From CAYRQF01 sp964615845 (lineage in GTDB: Bacteria > Patescibacteriota > Minisyncoccia > Phycocordibacterales > CSBR16-119): 8,229 bases of DNA. The stretch covers positions 1 to 8,229 of the forward strand of contig CAZTRC010000020.1 in assembly GCA_964615845.1 (NCBI GenBank), in the 5' to 3' direction. This document shows, in pieces, positions 1 to 5,722 of the stretch (positions within the stretch are counted from its first letter, which is position 1; each line of letters begins with the position of its first letter). Below the pieces are notes generated by a model. The model worked only from the letters and a program-made list of their open reading frames with translations. It was not told the origin of the DNA and searched no databases. The translations under genes and the position numbers were made by a program.

Positions 1-569
1 CCCCAGCCGAATGGTGAGGAGATGAAACTTATTGGCGACTCGCCCCAGAAATCTTTTTTCAACTGCGGAATAATCGTAAGCGCGTTCATTCCCTCTTTCT
101 GATCGAAAGCTTCTATCTCACCTATTGCTAGTGAATACTTGCTGTCATTGTTACTACTCCAAACGCGGATCTCGTAAGTGCCAGCTTCGGCGCGAGCTCG
201 GTATTCCGGACCCATCCAGTACGTATCTGCTCCATATGGTTCATAGAATTTGGTCCAAGTAAAATTCGGACCATCGAGTACGGTAAGTTCCTTGCCGTCC
301 TGTAAGACTACGGCTGAAACATCTTTCTTCTGCCCCTCAATATCTGGAACGAGGACATTTACATACAAATCAAATGCTTCGGATGAAGTGATGACGTAAA
401 CATCTGGCTCGCCAGAAAGCTTCGCGTAGTAAGCCTTGGAAATTTCTGGATCTGGAACCTGTGTCAGACGACTCTCGGTAATACGGGGCTGATGGGCGGA
501 AACAAGTGCCGGCACGAGAAAAAACGTGATGAGGATGAGGGGTATGAATTGGGATAACTTTTTAGTCAT
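1..569 (-). CDS. Exported protein of unknown function, 5' part (runs off left edge)
   Basis: An open frame starts at ATG 569-567 and runs without a stop to the window edge, giving 189 residues. The N-terminus is a clear Sec signal peptide: MTKK, a hydrophobic stretch (about 8-22), then ALVSA before HQPR, with likely cleavage after Ala25. The mature part is polar and rich in short alternating hydrophobic strands. The segment near residues 141-161 (AGTYEIRVWSSNN, then KYSLAIGEIE) resembles the last strands of an Ig-like or pre-peptidase C-terminal type beta-sandwich, which is inference only. It should therefore act outside the cytoplasmic membrane; the missing C-terminus could carry an anchor. 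I do not recognise the family. A TGG-TAGAAT promoter lies 8 nt upstream of the ATG with no Shine-Dalgarno, so translation is probably leaderless. The tRNA-Gln gene lies just upstream on the same strand. Confidence 0.8.
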   Translation of the reverse strand, partial: MTKKLSQFIPLILITFFLVPALVSAHQPRITESRLTQVPDPEISKAYYAKLSGEPDVYVITSSEAFDLYVNVLVPDIEGQKKDVSAVVLQDGKELTVLDGPNFTWTKFYEPYGADTYWMGPEYRARAEAGTYEIRVWSSNNDSKYSLAIGEIEAFDQKEGMNALTIIPQLKKDFWGESPISFISSPFGW

Positions 570-577
570 GTAGGGCC

Positions 578-586
578 ATTCTACCA
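578..586 (-). promoter_or_regulatory. Extended -10 promoter of the exported-protein gene
   Basis: On the minus strand the sequence reads TGG-TAGAAT, an extended -10 element (TGn plus a 5/6 match to TATAAT). Eight bases separate it from the ATG at 569, so transcription should start at or within a base or two of the start codon. No convincing -35 hexamer is seen at 16-18 nt. Confidence 0.6.
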
Positions 587-618
587 TTTTTTACAACAGC
601 CCGCCCCTGACGAAATTT

Positions 619-692
619 TGGCTGCGGAACCTGGACTCGAACCAAGATACCATCCTCCAGAGGGATGTGTCCTACCATTAGACGATTCCGCA
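619..692 (-). tRNA. tRNA-Gln(CUG) with encoded CCA
   Basis: The minus strand folds into a complete cloverleaf. The acceptor stem pairs TGCGGAA (686-692) with TTCCGCA (623-629). The D-arm has a 3-bp GTC/GAC stem and loop TAATGGTAG. The anticodon stem CATCC/GGATG holds loop CTCTGGA, giving anticodon CTG for the glutamine codon CAG. The variable region is GTAT, and the T-arm CTTGG/CCAGG has loop TTCGAGT with one G-U pair. The body is 71 nt (622-692), and CCA is encoded at 619-621. The weak U1-A72 pair and G73 discriminator match known glutamine identity features. CTG reads only CAG strictly, so a second tRNA-Gln(UUG) is expected elsewhere in the genome. The exported-protein gene begins 49 bases downstream of the CCA but has its own promoter. 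Confidence 0.95.
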
Positions 693-700
693 ATTTGCCC

Positions 701-729
701 ATTTTGCCCGAAAATCGGCCTAAAATCAA
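701..729 (-). promoter_or_regulatory. Candidate promoter of tRNA-Gln
   Basis: On the minus strand TTGATT (724-729) and CAAAAT (701-706) are separated by 17 bases, with 8 bases from the -10 to the first tRNA base. Both hexamers are 4/6 matches to consensus. It lies back to back with the TspO promoter at 744-752, so this short space would hold two divergent promoters. Confidence 0.35.
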
Positions 730-743
730 GAAAACCAAACAGG

Positions 744-752
744 TGATATAAT
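744..752 (+). promoter_or_regulatory. Extended -10 promoter of the TspO gene
   Basis: TGA-TATAAT is a perfect extended -10. Seven bases follow before ATG 760-762, so the predicted transcript begins at the A of that codon. The upstream in-frame ATG at 751 overlaps the -10 itself and would not be in the mRNA. This decides the start of the gene. No good -35 is visible. Confidence 0.7.
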
Positions 753-759
753 GTTATAC

Positions 760-1164
760 ATGCAAGCATACAATTGGTACTCGACGCTCGTGAAGCCTTC
801 GTGGTCTCCGCCATCGTGGCTATTTGGTCCGGTATGGACCGTGCTCTATATCATCATCGCCGTTTCTTTCGGTACTGTTTTTTATCGCGCATTCACCGGC
901 AAGCTTTCCTGGATCATAGCACTTCCCTTCGCGCTCAATCTACTTTTCAATTTCCTGTTCACTCCCCTCCAATTCGGACTCAAAAATAATCTCCTCGCTG
1001 CTATCGACATCGTCCTCGTCCTCGGCACTCTCATCTGGGCGCTCCTCGCACTCTGGCACGCGCACCCGGAACTCCGCTGGGCTGTCTACGCCAATATCCC
1101 TTACCTCCTCTGGGTGTCCTTCGCCACCGTCCTCCAGCTCACCATCACTTATCTAAATAAATAA
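760..1164 (+). CDS. TspO/MBR family membrane protein (four-helix form)
   Basis: This 134-residue hydrophobic protein has the family signature early: NWYSTLVKPSWSPP (residues 5-18), then FGPVWTVLY. Later blocks are NLLFNFLFTPLQFGLKNN and NIPYLLWVSFATVLQ. TspO/MBR proteins are membrane proteins that bind tetrapyrroles and other hydrophobic ligands; their cellular role remains debated. About four membrane helices are visible (residues roughly 20-43, 48-70, 76-98, 103-131), while the classical family has five, with helix 1 before the WY motif. There is no room for that helix, because an in-frame TAA lies at 721-723. A longer start at 751 would add only MLY and sits inside the promoter, so 760 is preferred, which makes the mRNA leaderless. 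Family call is confident; function is not. Confidence 0.9.
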   Translation: MQAYNWYSTLVKPSWSPPSWLFGPVWTVLYIIIAVSFGTVFYRAFTGKLSWIIALPFALNLLFNFLFTPLQFGLKNNLLAAIDIVLVLGTLIWALLALWHAHPELRWAVYANIPYLLWVSFATVLQLTITYLNK

Positions 1165-1210
1165 GAACCGTTGTCGCTTAATTTTCTTGATGCAGAAATA
1201 TTCGTAAAAA

Positions 1211-1219
1211 TGCTAAAAT
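1211..1219 (+). promoter_or_regulatory. Extended -10 promoter of the 45-residue membrane protein
   Basis: TGC-TAAAAT is an extended -10 element lying 6 bases before ATG 1226. It supports the reality of the small gene and predicts a leaderless transcript. A TTGATG at 1187-1192 is 21 bases upstream of the hexamer, too far for a standard -35. Confidence 0.6.
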
Positions 1220-1225
1220 AGCCTT

Positions 1226-1363
1226 ATGAACGAAACTAACAAACTTTGGACATGGGTTTGGATCATCATCGGCATACCGATAATCATCGCGATTATCCTT
1301 TGGCCTGACAAAAAAGAACCGGGACCAGACACTGCCCCGGCTACACAGGAAATCAGAGATTAA
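1226..1363 (+). CDS. Small single-helix membrane protein, 45 residues
   Basis: The frame starts MNETNKLWTWVW, continues through a strongly hydrophobic Ile-rich segment (about residues 10-26, including two Pro/Gly positions) and ends with a charged, Pro-rich tail (PDKKEPGPDTAPATQEIRD). It is too short for most gene callers. It is supported by a well-placed TGnTAAAAT promoter 6 nt before the ATG, by filling the gap between two same-strand genes, and by a plausible membrane topology. The C-terminal tail begins with Asp-Lys-Lys, so it may lie in the cytoplasm, although the N-terminus has only one Lys and topology is uncertain. I do not recognise a family. Small membrane proteins like this often modulate larger partners, but nothing here identifies one. 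Confidence 0.65.
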   Translation: MNETNKLWTWVWIIIGIPIIIAIILWPDKKEPGPDTAPATQEIRD

Positions 1364-1384
1364 TTTCAAAGTTCGATAAAAGCA

Positions 1385-1393
1385 TGTTAAAAT
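1385..1393 (+). promoter_or_regulatory. Extended -10 promoter of the LOG-family gene
   Basis: TGT-TAAAAT lies 9 bases before ATG 1403, so the leader would be zero to a few bases. TTCAAA at 1365-1370 is a weak -35 candidate (4/6) at 17-bp spacing. Confidence 0.6.
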
Positions 1394-1402
1394 ATTTTCA
1401 TC

Positions 1403-2122
1403 ATGAAAAATAAAGATTTTTTCCGACCCAAAAAGCTCTCCATTGAAGAAATCAAGAGCGGGTGCATATATGTCTATGGCGACGGCAATACCGAAAGTCA
1501 GATTTGCGTCATGAACGAAGAGTTCCGCCAAGGTTTCGAAATCGTAAAGAGAAACAAAGACGGCAATAAATCAGTGACTTTCTGGGGATCGGCCCGGCTA
1601 CCAGTCGACAACGAACACTATCAAAAGGCCCTGAGGCTCTCCAGGAGACTTGCTGGCGAGCTTAACTGCATGGTCACCACCGGCGGCGGCCCAGGCATCA
1701 TGGAAGCCGGTAATCGCGGCGCATACGAACTCGGGAAACCGTCTCTCGGACTCACCATCAACCTGCCCGCCGAGCAATTCACCAATCAATATGTGACCGA
1801 AGAAATTCCTTTTTACTTTTTCTTTACCCGTAAAGTCCTCATGGCGTACTCGGCCGAAGCCTATCTGTACTTCCCTGGTGGTTACGGGACACTCGATGAA
1901 CTTTTTGAAATATTGACCCTGGTCCAAACCAAGAAACTTTCTAAAATGCCCATCATCCTTGTCGGCACAGAATTTTGGAAACCGCTTGATGAGTTTATAA
2001 AGAAGACCCTGCTCTTAGACAGTGAGACAATTTCAGAAGAAGACCTAGCGCTATACACCATTACTGATGACGAGGACCTCATTGTCGACATCGTCAAAAA
2101 CGCGCCGATGCGTAACGATTAG
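1403..2122 (+). CDS. LOG-family (TIGR00730-type) nucleotide 5'-monophosphate phosphoribohydrolase
   Basis: The 239-residue protein has a Rossmann-like fold with both LOG hallmarks: TTGGGPGIMEAGNRGA (residues 92-107) and PGGYGTLDELFE (158-169). Arg143 in FTRKVLM and Glu166 in the PGGxGTxxE motif are the expected catalytic pair. LOG proteins cleave the N-glycosidic bond of nucleoside 5'-monophosphates, releasing base and ribose 5-phosphate. In plants and some bacteria the substrates are cytokinin ribotides; in a bacterium of this kind a nucleotide salvage or clean-up role is more likely, which is inference. Older annotation as lysine decarboxylase is wrong for this family. It has about 55 residues before the core (start of VTFWGSARLP), as in the longer TIGR00730 subgroup. 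The start follows a TGTTAAAAT promoter and no Shine-Dalgarno is visible. The gene converges with the operon ending at 2269. Confidence 0.9.
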   Translation: MKNKDFFRPKKLSIEEIKSGCIYVYGDGNTESQICVMNEEFRQGFEIVKRNKDGNKSVTFWGSARLPVDNEHYQKALRLSRRLAGELNCMVTTGGGPGIMEAGNRGAYELGKPSLGLTINLPAEQFTNQYVTEEIPFYFFFTRKVLMAYSAEAYLYFPGGYGTLDELFEILTLVQTKKLSKMPIILVGTEFWKPLDEFIKKTLLLDSETISEEDLALYTITDDEDLIVDIVKNAPMRND

Positions 2123-2158
2123 CGCTCCGCAAAACATATTTCTAAAAAGACGCGCGTT

Positions 2159-2177
2159 CTCGCCTGTAAACGGCGAG
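2159..2177. repeat. Hairpin inside the palindromic element
   Basis: CTCGCC (2159-2164) pairs with GGCGAG (2172-2177) around a 7-base loop TGTAAAC. It has no T-run and so is not a terminator on its own; it forms one arm of the larger structure. Confidence 0.55.
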
Positions 2178-2191
2178 CCGCTAAAGACTCA

Positions 2192-2219
2192 CAAAACCGG
2201 CCTTGATGGGCCGGTTTTG
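2192..2219. terminator. Bidirectional intrinsic terminator
   Basis: CAAAACCGGCC (2192-2202) and GGCCGGTTTTG (2209-2219) form a perfect 11-bp stem with loop TTGATG. The A-run on one side and T-run on the other let it serve both converging transcripts: the LOG gene (ends 2122) and the long minus-strand operon (ends 2269). The T-run is only four bases and partly within the stem, so efficiency is uncertain. Confidence 0.7.
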
Positions 2220-2268
2220 CTCCGTATTGTCTTTTTAGAAATATATTTTACTCCGCTTGGAAGTGATT

Positions 2269-2739
2269 TCATTTTTCCAAAAACTCGAGGTCTATAAGAT
2301 CGACTTCTCTTCCGAGATGTCTTTTCTCTTCAATTAAACGCTCTTTCGGAATCACGCCGACTTCTTCACCAAAAATTGGTTTCCTCTCGCTTTTGGAGAA
2401 ATCTGCTGGCGAAGAGACCCATTCGTGTTTTGTTTCATCGAAATATTTTTGGTGCTGCGACCCAGCTATATCAATTGACTGGCCTTCGTAATCAAGCGTC
2501 ATCAGGAATAAATTCCATTTGTCGTCGATGAATTGTGATGGACCGAATTGGATGTAAGCCTCCACTTCAGGAACAATCTCATCAAACCTGTCTTCCGGAA
2601 TGACCAAATCAATATCGACAAGTTCCCTCTCGGCCCCATATGCCCGCGCAGCCAAGCCGCCATCAATTTCGAATGGTATATCGTGACGCTTGAGGATGTC
2701 GACAATCCAATGAAAAGCTTTTTTAGGATTTGTTTCCAT
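2269..2739 (-). CDS. Small nucleotidyltransferase-fold protein (LinA/aminoglycoside nucleotidyltransferase-like)
   Basis: The 156-residue protein begins METNPKKAFHWIVDILKRHD. IPFEIDGGLAARAYGAER (residues 21-38) has the family's Gly-Gly turn. VDIDLVIP (41-48) has the Asp-x-Asp metal pair (Asp42, Asp44), and Asp90 in QSIDIAG is a candidate third carboxylate. The C-terminal PKERLIEEKRHLGREVDLID block is typical of single-domain nucleotidyltransferase-like proteins related to lincosamide and aminoglycoside enzymes. Such proteins transfer a nucleotide from NTP to a hydroxyl; the acceptor here is unknown. The start is set at 2739, one base after the stop of the GrpB gene. A longer frame from 2772 would overlap that gene by 32 bases. 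It ends with TGA. It is last in the operon and looks AT-rich compared with pyrG. Confidence 0.7.
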   Translation of the reverse strand: METNPKKAFHWIVDILKRHDIPFEIDGGLAARAYGAERELVDIDLVIPEDRFDEIVPEVEAYIQFGPSQFIDDKWNLFLMTLDYEGQSIDIAGSQHQKYFDETKHEWVSSPADFSKSERKPIFGEEVGVIPKERLIEEKRHLGREVDLIDLEFLEK

Positions 2740-2740
2740 A

Positions 2741-3277
2741 TTACTTATTCTCGTCTCTCCACTCTTTGGCAAGTTTTTCTATCTCAAGAAGAAAGGCCGC
2801 TTTTCCAGCGCGATATGCTGGATAGTCGTTCGGGTGTTGTTCATTTAGTTTAACTTTCAAATCTTCGTATTCTTTAGCCTTACCCGGATGAGCTCTAAAA
2901 TAATCTCTCTTCAGTACGAATTCCTCAATCTTGTAGTGGCCTGGCGGAACAACGTGAATGTTTTCTATTTTCCTATCACCATCGAGTTTGTATATAAAAG
3001 AAGAGTCAGGAGCGATATATCCGTCCTCCCAGAGATAACCGAATTCTTTCATTGCATCTTTTTCTTCGGTGATATCATTGATATCTTTGACAATGACACA
3101 GATATCAAGAAGTGGTTTCGCCTTTATACCAATAGATGTACTTCCAATGTGTTCAATGGCAAGTGCCTTATCTTTGAATACCGAAGCTAGAATTACCTTT
3201 ACTTCATCAAATTTCTGCGCCCAAATATCGCTTGGATCTTCTATTGAGTATGGGCGTTTTTGGTTCTTGTCGAGCAT
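2741..3277 (-). CDS. GrpB family protein (UPF0157)
   Basis: This 178-residue protein carries the GrpB family pattern: AIEHIGSTSIG (residues 40-50), KPLLDICV (54-61), NIHVVPPG (107-114), RDYFRAHPGKAKEY (124-137) and AYRAGKAAFLLEIE (154-167). The family has a nucleotidyltransferase-like fold (GS...D.D arrangement in IGSTS...LLDI) and no established biochemical role; some members occur fused to dephospho-CoA kinase. It is a normal length for a stand-alone member. A small oddity is SIGIKAKP where many members have a V-P-G turn. It starts one base after the stop of the upstream nucleotidyltransferase and ends one base before the next ATG, so it is probably translationally coupled to both. The family call is solid; function is unknown. 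Confidence 0.85.
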   Translation of the reverse strand: MLDKNQKRPYSIEDPSDIWAQKFDEVKVILASVFKDKALAIEHIGSTSIGIKAKPLLDICVIVKDINDITEEKDAMKEFGYLWEDGYIAPDSSFIYKLDGDRKIENIHVVPPGHYKIEEFVLKRDYFRAHPGKAKEYEDLKVKLNEQHPNDYPAYRAGKAAFLLEIEKLAKEWRDENK

Positions 3278-3278
3278 A

Positions 3279-4073
3279 TTAGATATATTTCTTACCTTCT
3301 TCCATCATCCACGGCACGATTTGGTCCTTGATCTCTAAAATTTTCTGTTTGTCCTTCGTCGGGTTAAGTGCCAAGTCGAGTATCTCGCGCATGAGCGGCT
3401 CCTTGTCGGGATAGTATTCGGAGAAATCTTTGTAACAGAGATACAGGTCACGGGTGTAACGGCCAGAACGCTCCATGGTCATTTCAAATCCAGCACGCAA
3501 TATGCCTTTCATAAACCATGCACACGCTTTTTCTGTTTCTTCTGGAGTATCAACTTTGACAATTTTATTATCAAGCCATGCCATCCTGCTTCCAAGCCCT
3601 GGTAAATGACGCATGACATCTTTTCCAGGTTTCATTTTTCGTAATTCGATCGGCTCGCCATACATAAGGAGTGACTGATTCAAAAACATATGATCTTCTG
3701 GTATTTCTGAAGCTGGTGATGCGCCGAGTTCAATTCCAGTGGCGAATGGATATTTCTCAATAAGCGCAGCTTCCACTGCATCTGTCCATCCATTTTTTAT
3801 TTCTTCCTCAGGAAGGTCAACATAAATTAAAAAATCAATATCTGAAACACCTTCTACTGCCTCACCTTTAGCGACAGAACCACGAATATAAATATGAGAG
3901 AGTTTGTTGCCCCAATGTTCCTTACTAATTTCGACAACTTCATCAATAATTGGCTTCCATTTTTCCTGAAGCTTTTCGGGTGATGCTGGGTTTACCAAAT
4001 AGCCTTCTGCGTCAGTTTCCAAATATGAACCTGTCGGTCTGATTTCTATTTTGTTTTTTGGAGCATTTTCCAT
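3279..4073 (-). CDS. Nucleotidyltransferase-domain protein with helical C-terminal domain
   Basis: The 264-residue protein contains the classic polymerase-beta type nucleotidyltransferase motif IRGSVAKGEAVEGVSDIDF (residues 63-81): the GS turn at 65-66 and metal-binding Asp78 and Asp80. Glu115 in GIELG is a possible third acidic residue. Residues about 175-260 are helical (CAWFMKGILRAGFEMTMERS, then RYTRDLYLCYKDFSEYY), in the position of the substrate-binding helical domain of AadA/kanamycin-type enzymes. Likely activity is transfer of a nucleotide to a small molecule or macromolecule; the target is unknown, and resistance is only one option. It starts one base after the pyrG stop (TAA-A-ATG), with a weak purine-rich GAAG upstream. 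With the next two genes it forms a run of three nucleotidyltransferase-fold proteins. Confidence 0.8.
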   Translation of the reverse strand: MENAPKNKIEIRPTGSYLETDAEGYLVNPASPEKLQEKWKPIIDEVVEISKEHWGNKLSHIYIRGSVAKGEAVEGVSDIDFLIYVDLPEEEIKNGWTDAVEAALIEKYPFATGIELGASPASEIPEDHMFLNQSLLMYGEPIELRKMKPGKDVMRHLPGLGSRMAWLDNKIVKVDTPEETEKACAWFMKGILRAGFEMTMERSGRYTRDLYLCYKDFSEYYPDKEPLMREILDLALNPTKDKQKILEIKDQIVPWMMEEGKKYI

Positions 4074-4074
4074 T

Positions 4075-5721
4075 TTATTTCTTCTTTAGGCACGCCTTCA
4101 CAAACTCGGTGAAAAGCGGATGTGGCGAGAGAGGACGCGCCAGGAACTCCGGATGGAATTGGACGCCGAGCATGAATGGGTGTTTGTCTCGCGGGAGTTC
4201 AGCGATTTCCATAAGGACGCCGCTTGGGGATTTGCCGGAAAATACTAGTCCGGCAGATTCGAGACGCTCTACGTATTCCGGATTGACCTCATAGCGATGA
4301 CGATGACGCTCATCAATTTTGGTAGATTTATAAGCATCGTACGCGATGGTCTTCTTCGCCACCACACACGGATATGTGCCGAGCCTCATCGAGGCGCCGA
4401 ATTCCCTGAGTTCGAGCTTCTTTTTCTGATCCGGCATGATGTCTATGACAGGATTCGCCGTTTTCGGGTTTATCTCCACCGTATTGGCATCTTTCAGGCC
4501 CAAAATATTTCGTGCATATTCCACCACCATAAGTTGCATACCATAACAAAGTCCGAAGTATGGAATACCTCGTGTACGGGCGAACTCGATGACTTTGATC
4601 TTGCCTTCCACACCAGTCTCGCCGAATCCTCCAGGAACCAAGATGCCGTCATACTTCGCGAGCTTTTCAAGTGTTCGTCCGCCTTTTTCAAAAGCCGACG
4701 ATGATAGCCACGAGAGTTCTGTCTTTACTCCTGCATGAGCTCCAGAAATCCGGAGCGCTTCGATGACAGAAATGTAAGCATCAGAGAGGACGAAGTCGCC
4801 GGTATCGAAATACTTGCCGACGACAGCGATCTTCACAACACCTTTGGCATTATTCATTTTACTAACGAAACCACGCCACTCGGATAAATTTTTGCCTTTC
4901 GGTTTGATACCGAAATGATTCATGATGCGCTCCGAGAGACCGTCTTTCTCAAAATTTATCGGCACATCGTAAATATTTTTTACATTTGGCGCAGAAATGA
5001 CGTCGTCGGGAGATGATAGACCAGACATGTTGGCGATCTTTTCTTTGCGTTTTTTATCCACCGGACCGTCAGCGCGCGCAATAATTATATTTGGGTGAAC
5101 GCCGTAACTATTCATCTGAGAAACAGCGTTCTGCGTCGGCTTGGTCTTCATCTCACCAATCGAGCTTGGCGTTGGCAAATACGAAACCATGACGAACATG
5201 ACGCTTGCCGGATTTTTCAATTTCAGTTGCCTTGCCGCTTCGAGGAAAATAGCATTCTGGTATTCGCCGATGGTGCCGCCGATTTCCACGATGACGAAGT
5301 CGCTCCCTTCAATCTCGGCCGCGTCTTCGATACGGCGCAAAATCTCTTCGGTGATGTGATATGTCGGCTCGACACATTTGCCCCTGTAGCCGAGGGCGCG
5401 CTCTTTGTCGATGACGTATTTGAAAACCATGCCGTTCGTCATGTAGTTTTGTCTCGGCAAAGATTTGTTCAGGAATCTCTCATAATTGCCCATGTCTTGA
5501 TCTGTTTCGAGTCCGGAGTCTAAGACGAAGACTTCGCCATGCTCGGTCGGATTCATCGTACCAGCATCAACATTCAAATAAGGGTCAGCTTTCATCAAAC
5601 CGACCTTGTAACCTTTGGATTGAATGATAGTGCCGATCGAGGATGTCGTAATCCCCTTTCCTACGCCGGACATGACTCCGCCTACCACAAAAATGTATTT
5701 TGTGTCGCGATGCTTACGCAT
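4075..5721 (-). CDS. pyrG: CTP synthase (glutamine-hydrolysing)
   Basis: This full-length 548-residue enzyme makes CTP from UTP, ATP and glutamine in the cytoplasm. The N-terminal synthase domain shows KYIFVVGGVMSGVGKG (P-loop 18-23), KADPYLNVDAGTMNP (44-58), HGEVFV, EIGGTIGEYQ (146-155) and GEMKTKPTQ (189-197). The C-terminal class I glutaminase domain has PGGFG (363-367), nucleophile Cys392 in FGLCYGMQ, and His523/Glu525 in VQFHPE. The MRLGTYPC and RHRHRYEVN blocks are intact. One departure is GGFG-ETG-VEG, with Thr369 where other bacterial enzymes have Arg in the lid that mediates GTP activation. GEYQ replaces the GDIE of E. coli; I recall GEYQ as usual in this lineage. It starts one base after the ftsX stop (TAG-T-ATG) and has no visible promoter or Shine-Dalgarno, so it depends on the ftsEX transcript. 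Confidence 0.97.
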   Translation of the reverse strand: MRKHRDTKYIFVVGGVMSGVGKGITTSSIGTIIQSKGYKVGLMKADPYLNVDAGTMNPTEHGEVFVLDSGLETDQDMGNYERFLNKSLPRQNYMTNGMVFKYVIDKERALGYRGKCVEPTYHITEEILRRIEDAAEIEGSDFVIVEIGGTIGEYQNAIFLEAARQLKLKNPASVMFVMVSYLPTPSSIGEMKTKPTQNAVSQMNSYGVHPNIIIARADGPVDKKRKEKIANMSGLSSPDDVISAPNVKNIYDVPINFEKDGLSERIMNHFGIKPKGKNLSEWRGFVSKMNNAKGVVKIAVVGKYFDTGDFVLSDAYISVIEALRISGAHAGVKTELSWLSSSAFEKGGRTLEKLAKYDGILVPGGFGETGVEGKIKVIEFARTRGIPYFGLCYGMQLMVVEYARNILGLKDANTVEINPKTANPVIDIMPDQKKKLELREFGASMRLGTYPCVVAKKTIAYDAYKSTKIDERHRHRYEVNPEYVERLESAGLVFSGKSPSGVLMEIAELPRDKHPFMLGVQFHPEFLARPLSPHPLFTEFVKACLKKK

Positions 5722-5722
5722 A

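Larger units (their letters stand above)
2131..2249. repeat. 119-nt palindromic element (21-nt inverted repeat enclosing two hairpins)
   Basis: The left arm (2131-2151) and right arm (2229-2249) are reverse complements at 20 of 21 positions; the uninterrupted core is ATATTTCTAAAAAGAC (2136-2151) against 2229-2244. The 77 bases between hold two further hairpins (2159-2177 and 2192-2219), so the whole could fold as a three-way junction. CTCCGC occurs directly outside the left arm (2125-2130) and one base outside the right arm (2251-2256). That resembles the terminal repeats plus target duplication of a miniature transposable element. It fills nearly all the space between two convergent genes, so it may instead be a large two-way terminator or a structured RNA. 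No protein is encoded inside. Confidence 0.7.

Noticed and set aside
751..759. ATG at 751 as the TspO start
   Set aside because: It lies within the TATAAT box at 747-752 and would be upstream of the predicted transcript start.
1178..1531. Minus-strand frame across the small gene and the start of the LOG gene
   Set aside because: It is antisense to two better-supported genes and shows no recognisable motif or promoter.
2740..2772. Longer N-terminus (11 extra residues) for the last nucleotidyltransferase-like gene
   Set aside because: It would overlap GrpB by 32 bases, while ATG at 2739 gives the same one-base spacing seen at the three preceding junctions.
2269..4073. A toxin-antitoxin (MNT/HEPN-type) or CBASS-like defence operon
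   Set aside because: No HEPN Rx4-6H protein, nuclease or membrane effector is present, and the nucleotidyltransferases lack recognisable CD-NTase features by eye.
4297..4704. Plus-strand frame inside pyrG, and similar frames at 5095-5523 and 6836-7462
   Set aside because: These are antisense shadows of strongly conserved pyrG and ftsE coding sequence with low-complexity, unfamily-like translations.
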